Notes under the pieces: model-generated
Database searches by the model: none
The model's input: the letters and a program-made list of their open reading frames with translations, nothing else
What the model was told of the DNA's origin: nothing
In this document: one piece after another, positions 1 to 13,500 of the stretch
Numbering within the stretch: position 1 is the first letter of the stretch
How the letters are laid out: each line of letters starts with the position of its first letter
From: Pomphorhynchus laevis
Taxonomy: Eukaryota; Acanthocephala; Palaeacanthocephala; Echinorhynchida; Pomphorhynchidae
Assembly: GCA_012934845.2 (NCBI GenBank)
Contig: WNNJ02003250.1
Span: 31,001-95,000 of the forward strand
Reading direction: 5' to 3'
DNA length: 64,000 nt
Made by a program: the position numbers and the translations under genes

Positions 1-1502
1 CCTGATGTATTTACGACAATTTGAAATCATTTACAGATTTAATACTTTATTATTAGATCGGTAAATATGCTTTCGCTTCAATTAAAATGCAACCAATGAT
101 GTTAAATATATGTTTTATTATAATACATTATTGCCTACCGTAAGATCACTAATGTTCACATTTTGAATTATCGACTCTACGGTAAAGATCTTTTGCATGC
201 CGGATTTTAATAAATATCAAGTATTAAAAGTATTATATTCTAATTAAACATCTCGCAGAAATATTTTAGCAGCTAAAATACATTCTTTATCAAATTACCA
301 CGCATTTCTAATGTACCAACAAATATTATTTTACAAGAAAACCATCAATAAAAATGTACTGCATAGGAAAGCAATTGTGACGTATTAGTTTGATTTATTG
401 GTATTATAAATGAAAACAGATACTTTAAAATATGTTCTTGTAATTGCAACTAATGTTTGCAATTACAAACTTTGTAGATAGAAAATTTGTTAATACAATA
501 CGTCTTCTTATCTTATCTTAATAGTGCTAATATTATTCGTGTTATTTCAAATAAAAAGTTAGCAAACGGCATAATCTTTTTATCAGTAGTCAATAATTTT
601 ATAACAAACAATTTATTTTATTAAATATATAATTTAATAAACAAAATTATATAATGGTCAACGTAATTTACTAATAGAATGAATGGCTAAGATCATTAAT
701 TATTTATAAATATTTAAATTGAAAATGTAATTTTTGATGCTTTTGTACCTGAAATGATCTCAGTAGCTGTTGAAATTCTGTAAAAATGTAACTTTTCAAG
801 AAAGCACATCTTCTCAATTATTCCAAGTTGAAGTAAATAATTTATTGAATTTTCAAGAACGCGGTGAAATACGCTCACCATGAGAATTTGGAAAATGCTA
901 ACATTTTTCAAAGGCTTGTGATAAAATAATGTATTTTATGTCGGGAGCAGAAAAATAATTTTTTATTCTTATTTCTTTAATACTGCTCCAAATTAACAAA
1001 GTTTAAAAAACTAATGGATTATTTATTGAAATTAAATAGAAAGGATCTAATTTGTTTATACAAATGTGCTGCTACGATTGAATTCATGGTATTAATAATT
1101 TCCAAAATCGTGTATTTTAAATCACGATATAATAGGTATCATAAATTCTAATTGTATTATCGTATATGAACAATATCCATAATAGAAAGAATTTATATTT
1201 GGAGACAGCTTATTAATGTTAAAAACATATCTGGTTAGTAGGTAGAGAGAACCTTGATGGCACATAATATCATACACCATATAACATTATTATACCTAAT
1301 ATTTCTATGGGAATATTAGGCAATTGGTAGAAATAATTAATCCGCAATAAAATTACAAATTAATATTTTGGTAAATGGATAATCACTTTAATAGAAAAAT
1401 AGATTCATAGTAGTTGTGTAGTTCAATAAGCTCAAAATAATTCAAAATACCTCGCTTAATTCCTGTTTATACGTTTACTTAAAATACGAACAATAGGTAA
1501 TA
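1..1502. other. AT-rich intergenic sequence
   Basis: I see no supported gene, RNA or mobile element here. The only open frame above 60 codons (714-911, minus) has AT-driven composition and no splice or family support. If exon 7 is terminal, this is the downstream flank of the host gene. Confidence 0.6.
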
Positions 1503-1583
1503 TTAATGCAGAAACAAATCCTGCTGCGAGCAATTCATCAGATGTTGTTGCCGTGTTTTACTAGCAATACCGAATTTCAATTG
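1503..1583 (-). CDS. Host gene possible terminal exon 7
   Basis: A phase-0 acceptor (TTTTAAGAG, ending at 1584) is followed by a 26-codon frame, QLKFGIASKTRQQHLMNCSQ and on to DLFLH, ending in TAA at 1505-1503. Phase agrees with exon 6, and this stretch is less AT-rich than its surroundings. It is short, and a chance open frame cannot be excluded; the gene could instead end elsewhere or continue beyond position 1. Confidence 0.4.
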   Translation of the reverse strand, partial: QLKFGIASKTRQQHLMNCSQQDLFLH

Positions 1584-4500
1584 CTCTTAAAAGTCTAGCT
1601 TTTGCATATTTTGGTGTTATATAAGTTCAAATGCTATAATAGCAATTTCAGAATGCTAACGCCGATTATGATTTGAAATGTTTTATACAGGAGAGCATAC
1701 TTATTTATTCAAAATAATAATATAGATAATTCATTATAAAAAGAAAAGCTTTTCTGCATGTTTGATAGAATACCTCTGCGATATATCTGGAGGTGATACA
1801 TGAACCCCGAAATGATTAGAAAAATGCTTTATGAACAAAACGCTTCAAAGTCAGTGTTCAGGATATTTATAAAAAAGAAATTAAATAAGAAGTGGCAAAC
1901 TATATGGAAACACATAAGCATAGAAATACAAATGGGGAACGAAGTAAAATAAACGTAAAATAGTATCGTAATCTAGTAGTTAAAGAGTAATTTATGATGA
2001 AATAAAACCGATTAAGTGCACTGCGTAAAGACGAAGTATCTAAGGTGCAATTTTATAATAAATAATGCCTCAGTAGCTTAGAGCACTTATAAGTGGACAC
2101 TTTTGTGTAGTCATCTTTGCTTAAACTGTGATCTTGTGCGATGTACGGCATAAATGTGTTTAGTGGAATTTGCAAATCAGATCAGGTAACTAAGTTTACG
2201 TATATTAAATTGTTTATAAATTAAACACAATGATAAATAAATTAATAACATAATAAATAATTAAATAATAATAAATAATTTCATAATTTTATATAGCATT
2301 TCATATAACTTATATTGAGTTAAAATTGAAATTTAAAATAAAAATAAAATTTTATTAATTGATTAATGAATTGACTAATTTTTATGAATTGACTAATAAA
2401 TAACAGACGTCGTATCAAAATTAGGAACTGCTATGTAATCAGGTTTGGTCCCATATTCCTCGACACAACATGATGGTCAAATACACTCTAATGACGTATT
2501 TACTCTGATAAAATGTGATTTACTAGTATCTTATTCTAATACAAAGCATACTGTTTATTATCCATCAATCAAAAATTTCGCTTAAGAGTTTCAATTAATT
2601 TTAAATAATATTTAGTTGATTTGTATATTTTACTATTTTCTGTTTGATTGTATTTTTGTAGTAACCTAGTTTAAAATATGCATCTATTAAATTATTAAAA
2701 TGCTTTTGAAGAAAAACAATATCATTACATAAGTTACACGGGTTAACCAAAACAGCATTTCTAAACGTAGCGAGATAATAACAGAAACCCGAAATTGAAT
2801 TAAATATAGGAAAATATATTAAAAGCAATGCGTTTAAAATAACGACATTGTATTAACGACAGTCACAAAATTTGCAAAATATTTACTTGTTTTAGCCATC
2901 AACAACGATATGACCTCTAATAACAAAAGTAAGCTTACCGTTAATGATTGTATAGCGACTGATTCCTGTCCTTGTCCGCCGTTAAGGAAGTTGCGTATAC
3001 GCTGTTCTTCTCTTTGTACTCCGTTGAACCAGCCTTCTTCAATTGTGAGAAGTAATTCACATTTCTTCGATACCCGCAGAACACTATCAGCAAGTCTTTG
3101 ACTTCAAAATACACAATTTCTCACATTTTTAAAATGTCTTATACTCGGTGAAGGATAGTTTATCGTTTTTAAATTTGTATTGAAAAAATTAAATATTTTA
3201 AGTTTTGTAGTATATAATTTATAAAATGAATAGAACTAGCGAAGAAAACCCCTCTTTTAAAGAGCTGCTTCAATTAATCAACTAGGACTAGTCTTGTGCG
3301 CGAAACGTCCATATTAGTTCTGCGAATATATATTGTCTTTAATCAAGCTGATCGAATCTAATTTTATGGTTTACATAGTAGCACTCAACTCACACTTTCA
3401 AGTGAAGAATTTGTGTAACAAGATATACCAAAGAAGGCTTAAAACTTACACATACATTGTCATGTGAAGATTTCTTCGTTGTCTCTTTGCTGTAAAAAAT
3501 CAAAAAGGCTTGTTTTCTCAGAAAATCAATGTAACGATAGCAACTTAGAGCTTATTAGAGGGTTATTTACTTCCTTACACATAAAGCAAACAAAGCTTCT
3601 TGAATGCATTTGGTGAACAATTTAGTTTGCATACGTTGTAACGACAAACACGAAAGACATTGATAAAGTATGCTTTAAATTTTCAATTAAAAGCATAACT
3701 TTTTGTTTAAATTGACAAAACTTTCAATTTTGTCAGTTAAAAATTGGCAAAATTTGAAAATTCTCAAATATAAACAAATCATTTATAGCGAAAAACATTT
3801 ACATTCCCTTGTATATAAATAAGATAATAAATATAAACAGATATATAAGCAGATAAATTAAAAAATAATAATATAAAATGTAAATGTGTCTGTTTATAAA
3901 ATTTTATATTATATAAACGCGAATAGTTTAAATCGTTGTTTTACAAAGAGTGTAAAAAATGTAGGAAAACTCAAAAATATGCACTATTTAATCCATTTTT
4001 CGCATGTACATAAGCAATTAAAGCTTGTTTACATAATCAAAAAGATTATGTAAACAATTATCAAAGATTAATTACGATGATTGTGCAAACAATCATCAAA
4101 GATTTATGACAAATAAATCTTTTGTGCAAATAAATTTGTGACGAAAGACAATATACACTAAAAATATACAGTACACAATTGTTTATATGTTGTTTGTAAA
4201 TAAACAAAATAAATATCGTTTTGATTAAAAACGGCTTTAAGTCCTTTTTAATCACATAAGGGTTCTTCACACCTACGAGTTCTTTACACCCGTAGTGTAA
4301 ATAACTTGTTGTATGTGTGACACTTATTAAATTGTTGATCAAAAGTACTTCTTGTTAAGAAATGAGGGTGAGGAAGTAAGCAATCTGATAATATCCAGTA
4401 ATAGTTTGAGAAATGTTACTAATAAATGAAAAGCATTTATGTAAATGCTCGAAAAAAACAATTTATTATAGCACCATAACTTAGTGAATCTGATCAGCTA

Positions 4501-7500
4501 ACTGAATCTACGTATTTTATATAACAAATAAAAATTTAAGATACATAATTATAAATAATAAATAATTATATTTGATTTAATACAATTGATATTTATATAA
4601 AAGTAATATTTATAATTAAAATCTGGAATAAAAATCAATTTTTATGAATTGACTAATAAATAATATCAAATGTATTCGAAAAAGGAATATAAATCATCAG
4701 AAGGAACTGTTATGTTATCAGGTTTCAGTCTCTATTCATTGACCCAGTATAGCAGCTGTGCCAAATACGCGCTAATGACGCATTTCCTCTGATGAAAGTT
4801 GATTATCTGGTGTATCCTATTATAATACAAAGTATATTATTTATTATTCATCAATCAAAAATTTTCGCTTAATAGTTTAAATTTATTTTTAATATTATTG
4901 TGTTAATTTATATATAGTAAACTTAATATTTAAATAATATTTTGTTGATTTATAATTCTCTATTATGTCGTTTCAATAATACATAGTTGCAGTATTTATG
5001 GCAGAGGTTATATTACCGGGAAAGCAAAGTCCACAGGTCAATAATAACTTGTCGGTAGAACAAATTAGAACAAATAACTGAGTCTACCTATTTTTTACTA
5101 TATATAAATCAAAAATAAAGTTAAATAATAAATGATTATATAAGATTTTATATAATTTGTATTTATATCAAAATAAAATTTGAAATTGAAAATTAAAATA
5201 AAAGTCAATATTTAAGAATTGACTAATAAATGACAAACGATGTATAAGGAATAAAGATCATTAGGAGGAACTGCTATGCTACCAGATTTCGACTCATATT
5301 CCTCGACCCGTTATAGCAGGGGATGATAAATACATTTAACCATGGTGAAATGCGACTTATTGCAATTCCGGACAGCATTCATCTGCATTAATCAATTACT
5401 GATATATGATGTCGAGCAAACGATTTTATCGAATGCAACAGCATCGCAAAATTCCATCTGCATGCAAAATTCGATTTCTTTAGAGCGAAATGTTTAAATT
5501 AAAAATTGATTATCTCTGTACATCAGCTGCCGAACACAAGGAAATATGCTGCAAAACTATTTGAGAAATAAGATGCCAATTTTAGTTACCGTGTATCTAT
5601 CTCAGTCAGTACGTCTTCCCAACGTCTGACTGCTTTACTTATGTCGTGAAGCATCTTATCCCCTTGAGAGTCGTGTATTTTCCTGCTTTCCTGCTTGCAT
5701 CGATCCACACACGACAATAATCGATCGACGATAGAGCCATCAAAGCGCGCTTTAGATTGCAATTTCTAAAAAGTCAGTTAATTAAAATTCAAAACAATTC
5801 TGATCATTACCGGTAACATTGTATATGTGTGATATTACTTTATTACATTGGTATTAACAACGAAAACAACAACACAATTTTATTATATATATAGTAGAGC
5901 TAATGAGCTTATCCAACCACATTTAATAATCAACTCCCTCAGATAATCTGATAACGTCGACAACAATTGTTGGCGCATCCGCACTCACCGACAGATGCTT
6001 ATAGTCTTGAAAAAAATTTCTTACGCTAAAAATGCCATATGTATGTGTACATCAATCCGAAACTGCCATACAATTCGGTACGAATGGTAACCGTGATAAC
6101 GATGATATTTGAAGGACCTGATTTTTTTATTATTAACAATAGACGCTATACTTGATTCCTTGGAGATTACTACACAGTGTGCCATCCAAATTGTGACTTT
6201 TTTACTCTTGGGATATCATGAAGGATATTTTTTGTCCGTATATTAAAAGATGTTGTAAAAATAAAACAAGTAGACCAATCATTAAAGACATACACGGCAA
6301 TTGTCTACTTGTTTGTCATTATTTCCTAATTATGGTAACAAATTTGAATTAAATAGCAGTTGAACTAAAAAACGTAATTAGTCTTAAGCGTTATTAGTGA
6401 CAACGAAGTTTTTCAAGTACGGATTAATACAATTTTATTAAGGTATCTTTATATTAGGATACTCTTATAATGCAACATCAATATATCTAGAATGCTCTCA
6501 TTTTTAGCCAATAAGAATTGGCCTCGTGGCTTAATAAAGAGTTTCTGTATTTAATCTTCTAATTATAACTTTTTTTAAATTGTATCTAATCTCATAATGA
6601 TTTTCACTTATGTAACCATTAAAAATCATAATAGAATTTGGAAACTATGCCAAAATAATAGCATTTGACTGTTTCATAATTTATAGAACAACGAATCTCA
6701 ATTTAAAACGATAACATTTATCAACGGAGGACCTTACACGATAGCCTTTTTTGGTATCAACAATGTTTCAATAAATCGATAGGATTTGGAATCGAACTGC
6801 TTGCATTCTGTATGTGACTTTAAGATTTTATTTCTAATTTATGCAATTTAAAAGTGCACAAGGTTTTAATATACTTTTATATTGCCAAATCAATATAAAT
6901 AGAATATTCTCGTTATGGTCAATGGAAATTGACCCCAGAGTTTATATATTTAATCCCCTAATAATGACTTTTAAATTATAACTAATCTGGGTCCTTTATA
7001 CCAATGTAACTATGCAAATTGATATGAAAAATTTTGAGACGCAATATTTTTTGACATGCAAATTTTTGAAAAATTTTCAATTTGTTCGGAGTAATAATTG
7101 AATTTAAATTATATATTGATAAGATTATATCTTTTAATATTAAAAGTATATTATTAAGCGAAATCAAGTGTTTAAAACAACGCTTCTTTGATTAATAGCG
7201 TATCGGTGTTCAGTATTTGAATTCGATAATTATTTTAAAATATAAAAATATTCAAATTTAATATTTTAATACTATATACTTTCATACTCATTTGATATAA
7301 TTTACCTTCGTATTATTTAAATTAGAAATAATAAGGCAAATTATTATTCTATTCATTTATTTCATATTTAAAATATAATTTAAACCTAAATATAGTGTTT
7401 TCCTGTCTTTTCCCAATTTATATAAGGTTTTATTAAATATAAGGCAAAACATTAGGTTTATTTGTTATCAGTAGAAGTGGATACATACGTATTATGTGAT

Positions 7501-10500
7501 TTATTATGATCAATCAAAGATAATATACTTATCATTCATTATATACCCAACGTTCATTTTATAGTTCAAGATTTACTTTAAGGAATAGAGTTAAAATTAT
7601 TCTAGACATTGGCAATACGTGTGTACAAAATAAAACACGCCGAGGACAAAAAATAAACAAGATTTAACTAAAATATCACCAGCACTATACAAAATCAGAG
7701 CAAGTTAAGAAAGCAATTAATCTATTCTTCAATTATATTTCAATATAATCGAGAATAAATCGATTGTTTATTGCTGAGTTAAAAATGTGGAGGAATCGAT
7801 ACTTTGCTAATAATATTCTCGTATTCTTGTTTTGATAGCTTATTAAAATGCTGAGTCTAATATAAACTAATTATTGTTTATATTTTTAAATTGTTTATAT
7901 CTTTATAAATTTTTATCTTTATAAACAATTAAGATTGTTTATATCTTTATATTAAACAATTATTTGGAATATTAGAGTTGAATCAATCTAAACACTAATT
8001 TATTTTATATTCCTCAAAAAAATAGAATTTGTCATTTTGAACAAATTGTAAGTTTTTCTTACAATTTTGAACCAGCTCCGGAATTCCAAAAACTGAACTT
8101 AATATTATATAAAGTTATTGCAATGTAATTACTGTTCCCATATGCATCATGAGCCTCTGCAACACGCCGTCGCGATATCCGTTACTGATGAGTAATAGAA
8201 TCGACAAACAGCATTTGTCGCAATTTTTTTAAACCAAATTAGCATTTATAAAAATAATTAAAGATTGCATTTATAATAATTATAATTGTAATTAATTACA
8301 TTAATTAATGGTAATATTTAATTATATTATAATAAAAATTAATATATTATAATTATATTACATTAATTATATTAATAATTATTTATTTCTTATTTGAAAC
8401 AAAGTATACACTTGCGATATTAAATTTTTAAATATTATTTGAGATTGAAACGAGATTAAGCAAAGTAAAAATTAGCGGTGTGAATTCCACGTTTAAAATG
8501 TTTATCTTTCGTTTATTGAGTTCGTCTAATTACTATTTGCAAGATAACTGATTTTGATCCATTCATTAAATTTGAAATTTTTGAACAGAATTACTAACAC
8601 GAATTTATTTTTACGTTTCGATAACTGCATTACCAGTAAAGCATAAGACAATATTGTTTGTTTCAAAAAAAGAAGAATACAAAACGCAAATTGAATAAGA
8701 AGAACAAGCATAAATAGGATCAGTAAACAAAATACAAATTGTGTATTTTGATGATATAGCAGCAGCTAGCGAAATAAAATTGTGAATTGTTGATTTTTTA
8801 ATCTCTGTTACTTAAAATTATAAATTAAGATTATGCATTTCTATTTATATTTTCTAAATTTTATCTGGCATGCTTTCTATTCTACTTACTCGCATTTTCA
8901 TTTTTCTTATTTCTTAAATTTACGCTCTATTAAAAACCTCACTTTATTTTTTGTAGTGCATATTTTTGTCTCTTTACTTATATTATGCTGCTCTAACTTT
9001 TGAATATTAAAATGTATGGATTTATAAATAATTACTTACGGTAAGTTCATCGGCTAATTTGATCAAGTGATCTGCGCTTGACGATATATAACTTAGACCA
9101 AGTAATTTATCCTCGCAATCTTCTGTACTTCGCAATAAACTAGTTAATTCATTTAAAATATTTGCATGAAACCTTTTTTAAATAACAATCATAATATATT
9201 TACGAAGTAGGTTAAAATATACCGTTTCTCTTCGTCTAAAATTTGGGTTTCCGAATACCGCCTTCTACTATCTCTATTGTAACGGCTGTCGCTTTCATAT
9301 TTCGTTGGTGTACGATCGTTGTAATATTCGTTAAAGGATTGATGTCTATCGGCACTGTGGCGGTATTCATCGTGGTGCTTATATAATACAAACACAAAAA
9401 TAAATTAAAAATTTTTCAAATGGTAAGTACAAGTTTTTCGCTGGAGGATCAAACCAATCAACAAATATGCAGATTTCTAGCAATATAATAACTAAAAAAG
9501 AGGCAAGTGGTGTGTTCTTTTCTCTTTTCCATTCCAGTGTAGAGGGAGAACTCCCCCAGTACCGAAGTTAACGAACTTGGTTTGCATCAAACTTTTGGTT
9601 CCAATAGAGAGAGACAAAACTTATTTGACGTATTTCTCAGAAGCTTTGCTGATTAATATAAAAAAGAATTTTGTTTAATTCCATTAGATACTATGAAACT
9701 GAGATAAAAATTTCGTTCAGCACCTAAGAGCTAGCAAATACAAATATTGAATTCTTTGAAACTAAATATACAGATCGCGGCGTGGTGTCATTTAAACCGA
9801 TTCAAGCGACACTAAAAATGACTAATATTCCTACCTTCCTCTCATATGATGACATTTTGCACTGGAGAGATAATTCCATGTAATTAACGTTAGCTTTATT
9901 AATTGAAATAATGGTTTTCCGATTCATATGGCTTTCTGCCACAGGCCAATTGACAAGGCTTTGCGGTTGGCGAATTCAGCATGCAACACCTATATGAGGC
10001 ACAATCTACGATTTACACTTATTGAATCTGACTCGCTAACGTACCCTTCACTGTAACAACTGTCATCGATGGGGGCATTGTGCGGCTAGTTGTAGTCTAC
10101 CCCATAAATGTGTAGTTTGTGGTACAACAGATGAACACACTGGTAAAGTGTGACAAGAATCTTGTTTGTACGAATTGCGGAGGTGATCACCATGCCTGAT
10201 CAAGGAAGTGCAAAACTTTTAAGTGCTATCATAAAATACAATATGGTACGGTAGAGAAACCGACAATCTTTGTAGAGGCAAGTGGCTCCACCAAGACGAG
10301 CGACAGAATGTCAGACGCTGATATTATGAAGTTAATAGAAACCAAACACCAATCCTCGATGACTCAGTTAGAGAATATGATTCAAAGTTTGAGGGCAAAA
10401 TTGATTGAGTGATTAACTCCGTCCGTATCTGACAAGACCTCCATAAATAAAATACCCTAACCGAAAACGAGAACCGTCTCAATGCAGAGCCTTGATTCTC

Positions 10501-13500
10501 TAAAGTTAGCCAAGAAGGATCTAATATGGACAGTCGAAGAAGTGATCTCAACGAGAGATGAAGATATTGATGGTGGGCAAGCGACTCCAACTGTTGGAGA
10601 TGGAGGCGGGAATAACGACCTTTCCGCCTCTAGTCTCGACTAGGTGGATGGCGTCCCATTCTGGTAACATTAACGCGATGAAAAGGAGTCAAGAGTGAGT
10701 CTTTTTCACTGAATATCCTTCAGTGGAATTCTGGAGGTACTCCTGCCCTTAGGCTTCTATCTGGTAAAGATGCAGATGTTATAGTCGTTCAGGAAACGAG
10801 GTATATCCGTATCCCCAGAACATTACTCGATTTATCCCAAAGCATATAATAACCCACTTTACTCCGTACATAAACCCTACATACTCCTCTTCTTCTTTAG
10901 GTCTTCTAGCCTTAGTTAAATGCTCCTTAAGATTCTTCCTCTTATTAAACTACGCGAATCCAGCCCTTCCTTGTTTAGTTATATCACAAGTTAAGAACGG
11001 TAAATTAGCATAGCTAATGTATACATTAGGCCGGGGAGATTCACAAGAACCGTGACCTCCTGGACTGAATTGTAGATATCGTTTACAACATGTTACTCTG
11101 TGACTTCAAGGACATAACTGGTTGTTGGATTAATGGTGCACTCCGTAAAGCCAGGAACGACAATCTTATACATAAACCACAATCCCCACCTTTCATTGCT
11201 CTACAACAAATTCACCCCTCGACATATTACTGATTCATAAGATGTGGTTGTTAAACACCCATCTGCGCTGAGCAGTCGCACCAACAGCTAACAACATATC
11301 ATGACCTCACACACTGACGCCTGGAAGAAGATAAGTTGTTCAGGAAAAGGTTCCACTTTGATCCTATTAGAGTGGCCTTCTTTTAGGTATCTATCCAACT
11401 CTTCCCCTGGATAGGGAATGATAGTTTGACCAAATTTAATTCCTACCTATCTTCGCAAGCTACCGGGATCCTTTCTACTACCTTTAAAGGTCGCATTTAC
11501 GATCCTACTCCAAAAAGCACAAGATTCCAGTTAAAATGCTACACCTTCCTAATCTCTCTGTTTATTTCAAACAGGTTCTCTCGAATGAATACTTGAGCTC
11601 TAGATATAGGCTCCAACAGAGTAGGTACATGACGAGTATTGCTCGTCTTAATCCCTTTCAGGCTTCCTTCTGGAAGATATAAAAAAAGAAGTTTGTCTGA
11701 AAGCCGGAGATAGCATCGGATTGGATTGACAGCGTAGGCTTTGATAGAGTTTTGGAGGAGTCATTAGCCTTACATAATTATGAAGCCAAGCTTTCTCCCC
11801 AGCCAATCTCGACTTGGGGTGACTTCAAGAGCAGAGACTTGTCTGTTAAAGGAAATCCTAAACTCCTGGGGCCCAATTCCGGACACCTCCAAATCCGTCG
11901 CTCCACTCTCTTCTCGAGTTTGTCAGCTATTGCCGGCCGAGCAAAGAAGAGAAGTGGCAATTACAATGCTTTTAGCCTCACCATTCTATGTAGCCGGCAT
12001 CAACTGAAGCCGAGAAAAATCGGTTTAATCGGTACTAAAGAAAAAATCGGTTTAATGTACAAAAGACCCTCGGTCCATTTCGATTAAAACTTTTTCATAT
12101 TTATCTACGAAAAGGTGCTTGCGCTTAGAATCCGCAACCATCTAAGTAGGCGTAACTTAATCCCACCGAATTTGCTTGGTTTTGTCAAAGGGCGCTCGGT
12201 ACATTCAGCAATTGGTGAAGTACATCAGTTTTATCATGATAACAGTCATCAGCTTGCATTGACTGTTTTTCTTGACTTTTCTGCTGCATTTGACAGCATC
12301 TCAATTCCCTTCGTTATCTCCTCTCTCAGGTCCCTCTGGCTGCTTGCCAGAATTGTTAACAGGATGAAGATACTGCTGTAACCAGGCGGTTCTACTATGA
12401 AGACGACTCTGATGCACGTCAATTCTACCCTATGACAGGTGTGCCATAAGGTTCCCCACTTTCTTCTATCTTATATCTTGCTACATCCATTGCTCTCTTC
12501 AAGGCATTCAAACATAAATAAACATCTCGTGGTATACGCTGATGATACCACATCCCTGTTTTCTGGACGCAGGTGCAAAGATGTTCTCTCGGACATTAGG
12601 CGTTTCTTTTTACGATTAAAAGACCAGCTTACCCCTTCCAATCTAATTTTGAACTTCGCAAAATCGCAGGTGATTGTCTTTAATGGCACCCTTGAAACTA
12701 AAAAGAAACTTAAGCGACTAGCACTCTTTGCACTTTCTATCATTTTGCAGCCTTTATCACTCCCCATCTTACGAGTCGAATAAAATATCTAGGGTTCACT
12801 GTTACGGTGAATTGGTCGGTGAAAGCTGACCTGGATAGACTTAAACGTATCCTGAATAGAGCTAGATGAGTTCTAAAACTGGCCCAGCATCTGTTATTGA
12901 ATGGGAAAACCCAAGTACATCAATGGGGTACTTGGGCTATCTCGGAATTAGTCTTTTTCTCTAGAGAACGCCCTCCAGTGCAAAGACTAAGGTTTTTCAA
13001 GTACCTCATCTCGAGATTACCGACCATAGTCCATCTTGACTAGACTCTAAGGGGTGGTAGACCCTAAATGCTTCAGTCGTTAGGTGGCGCGTTAGTACAG
13101 TCGGGCACTCAGATCCTACTGAACCTGGGGCCGTAATGTTGTTTAAAAGAAGTTACAAGAAATTGTGAAGATTCTGTTGGTGCTGTTTTATCCTTTACTT
13201 AATTGGTTATATCTTACGGTAGTGTAAATTGTTAAGAAATCTTTATTTATTTATAAAAATAAATTGCTGTATTTTTTAGTATCAATTTAAATGTTTATGA
13301 AAGAGAAAATAGCTAAAATACTGCACTCGGAGCATTTACAATTTGATTTGTTTACATTTAAATCCCATTTACTACCTTTCTCATATTTAATTTCACCCAT
13401 AATTAAAAAAATAAATGCTGATGGTTACAATAATTATAAATTGCAATAATTTTTATCCTGATACTAATAAGTTGTATCGCGATAGATACACTACAACGAC

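Larger units (their letters stand above)
3102..4485. other. Host gene intron, AT-rich, with small hairpins
   Basis: No coding support. Contains the two perfect hairpins at 4025-4057 and 4066-4087 and a looser inverted repeat around 3700-3760. Confidence 0.5.

Noticed and set aside
1800-1952. 50-codon plus-strand frame starting MNPEMIRKMLYEQ
   Set aside because: Short, no splice or family support, and in a host intron; chance frame is likelier.
2910-3101. Plus-strand 63-codon frame
   Set aside because: Antisense of host exon 6; the minus strand has matching splice sites and phases.
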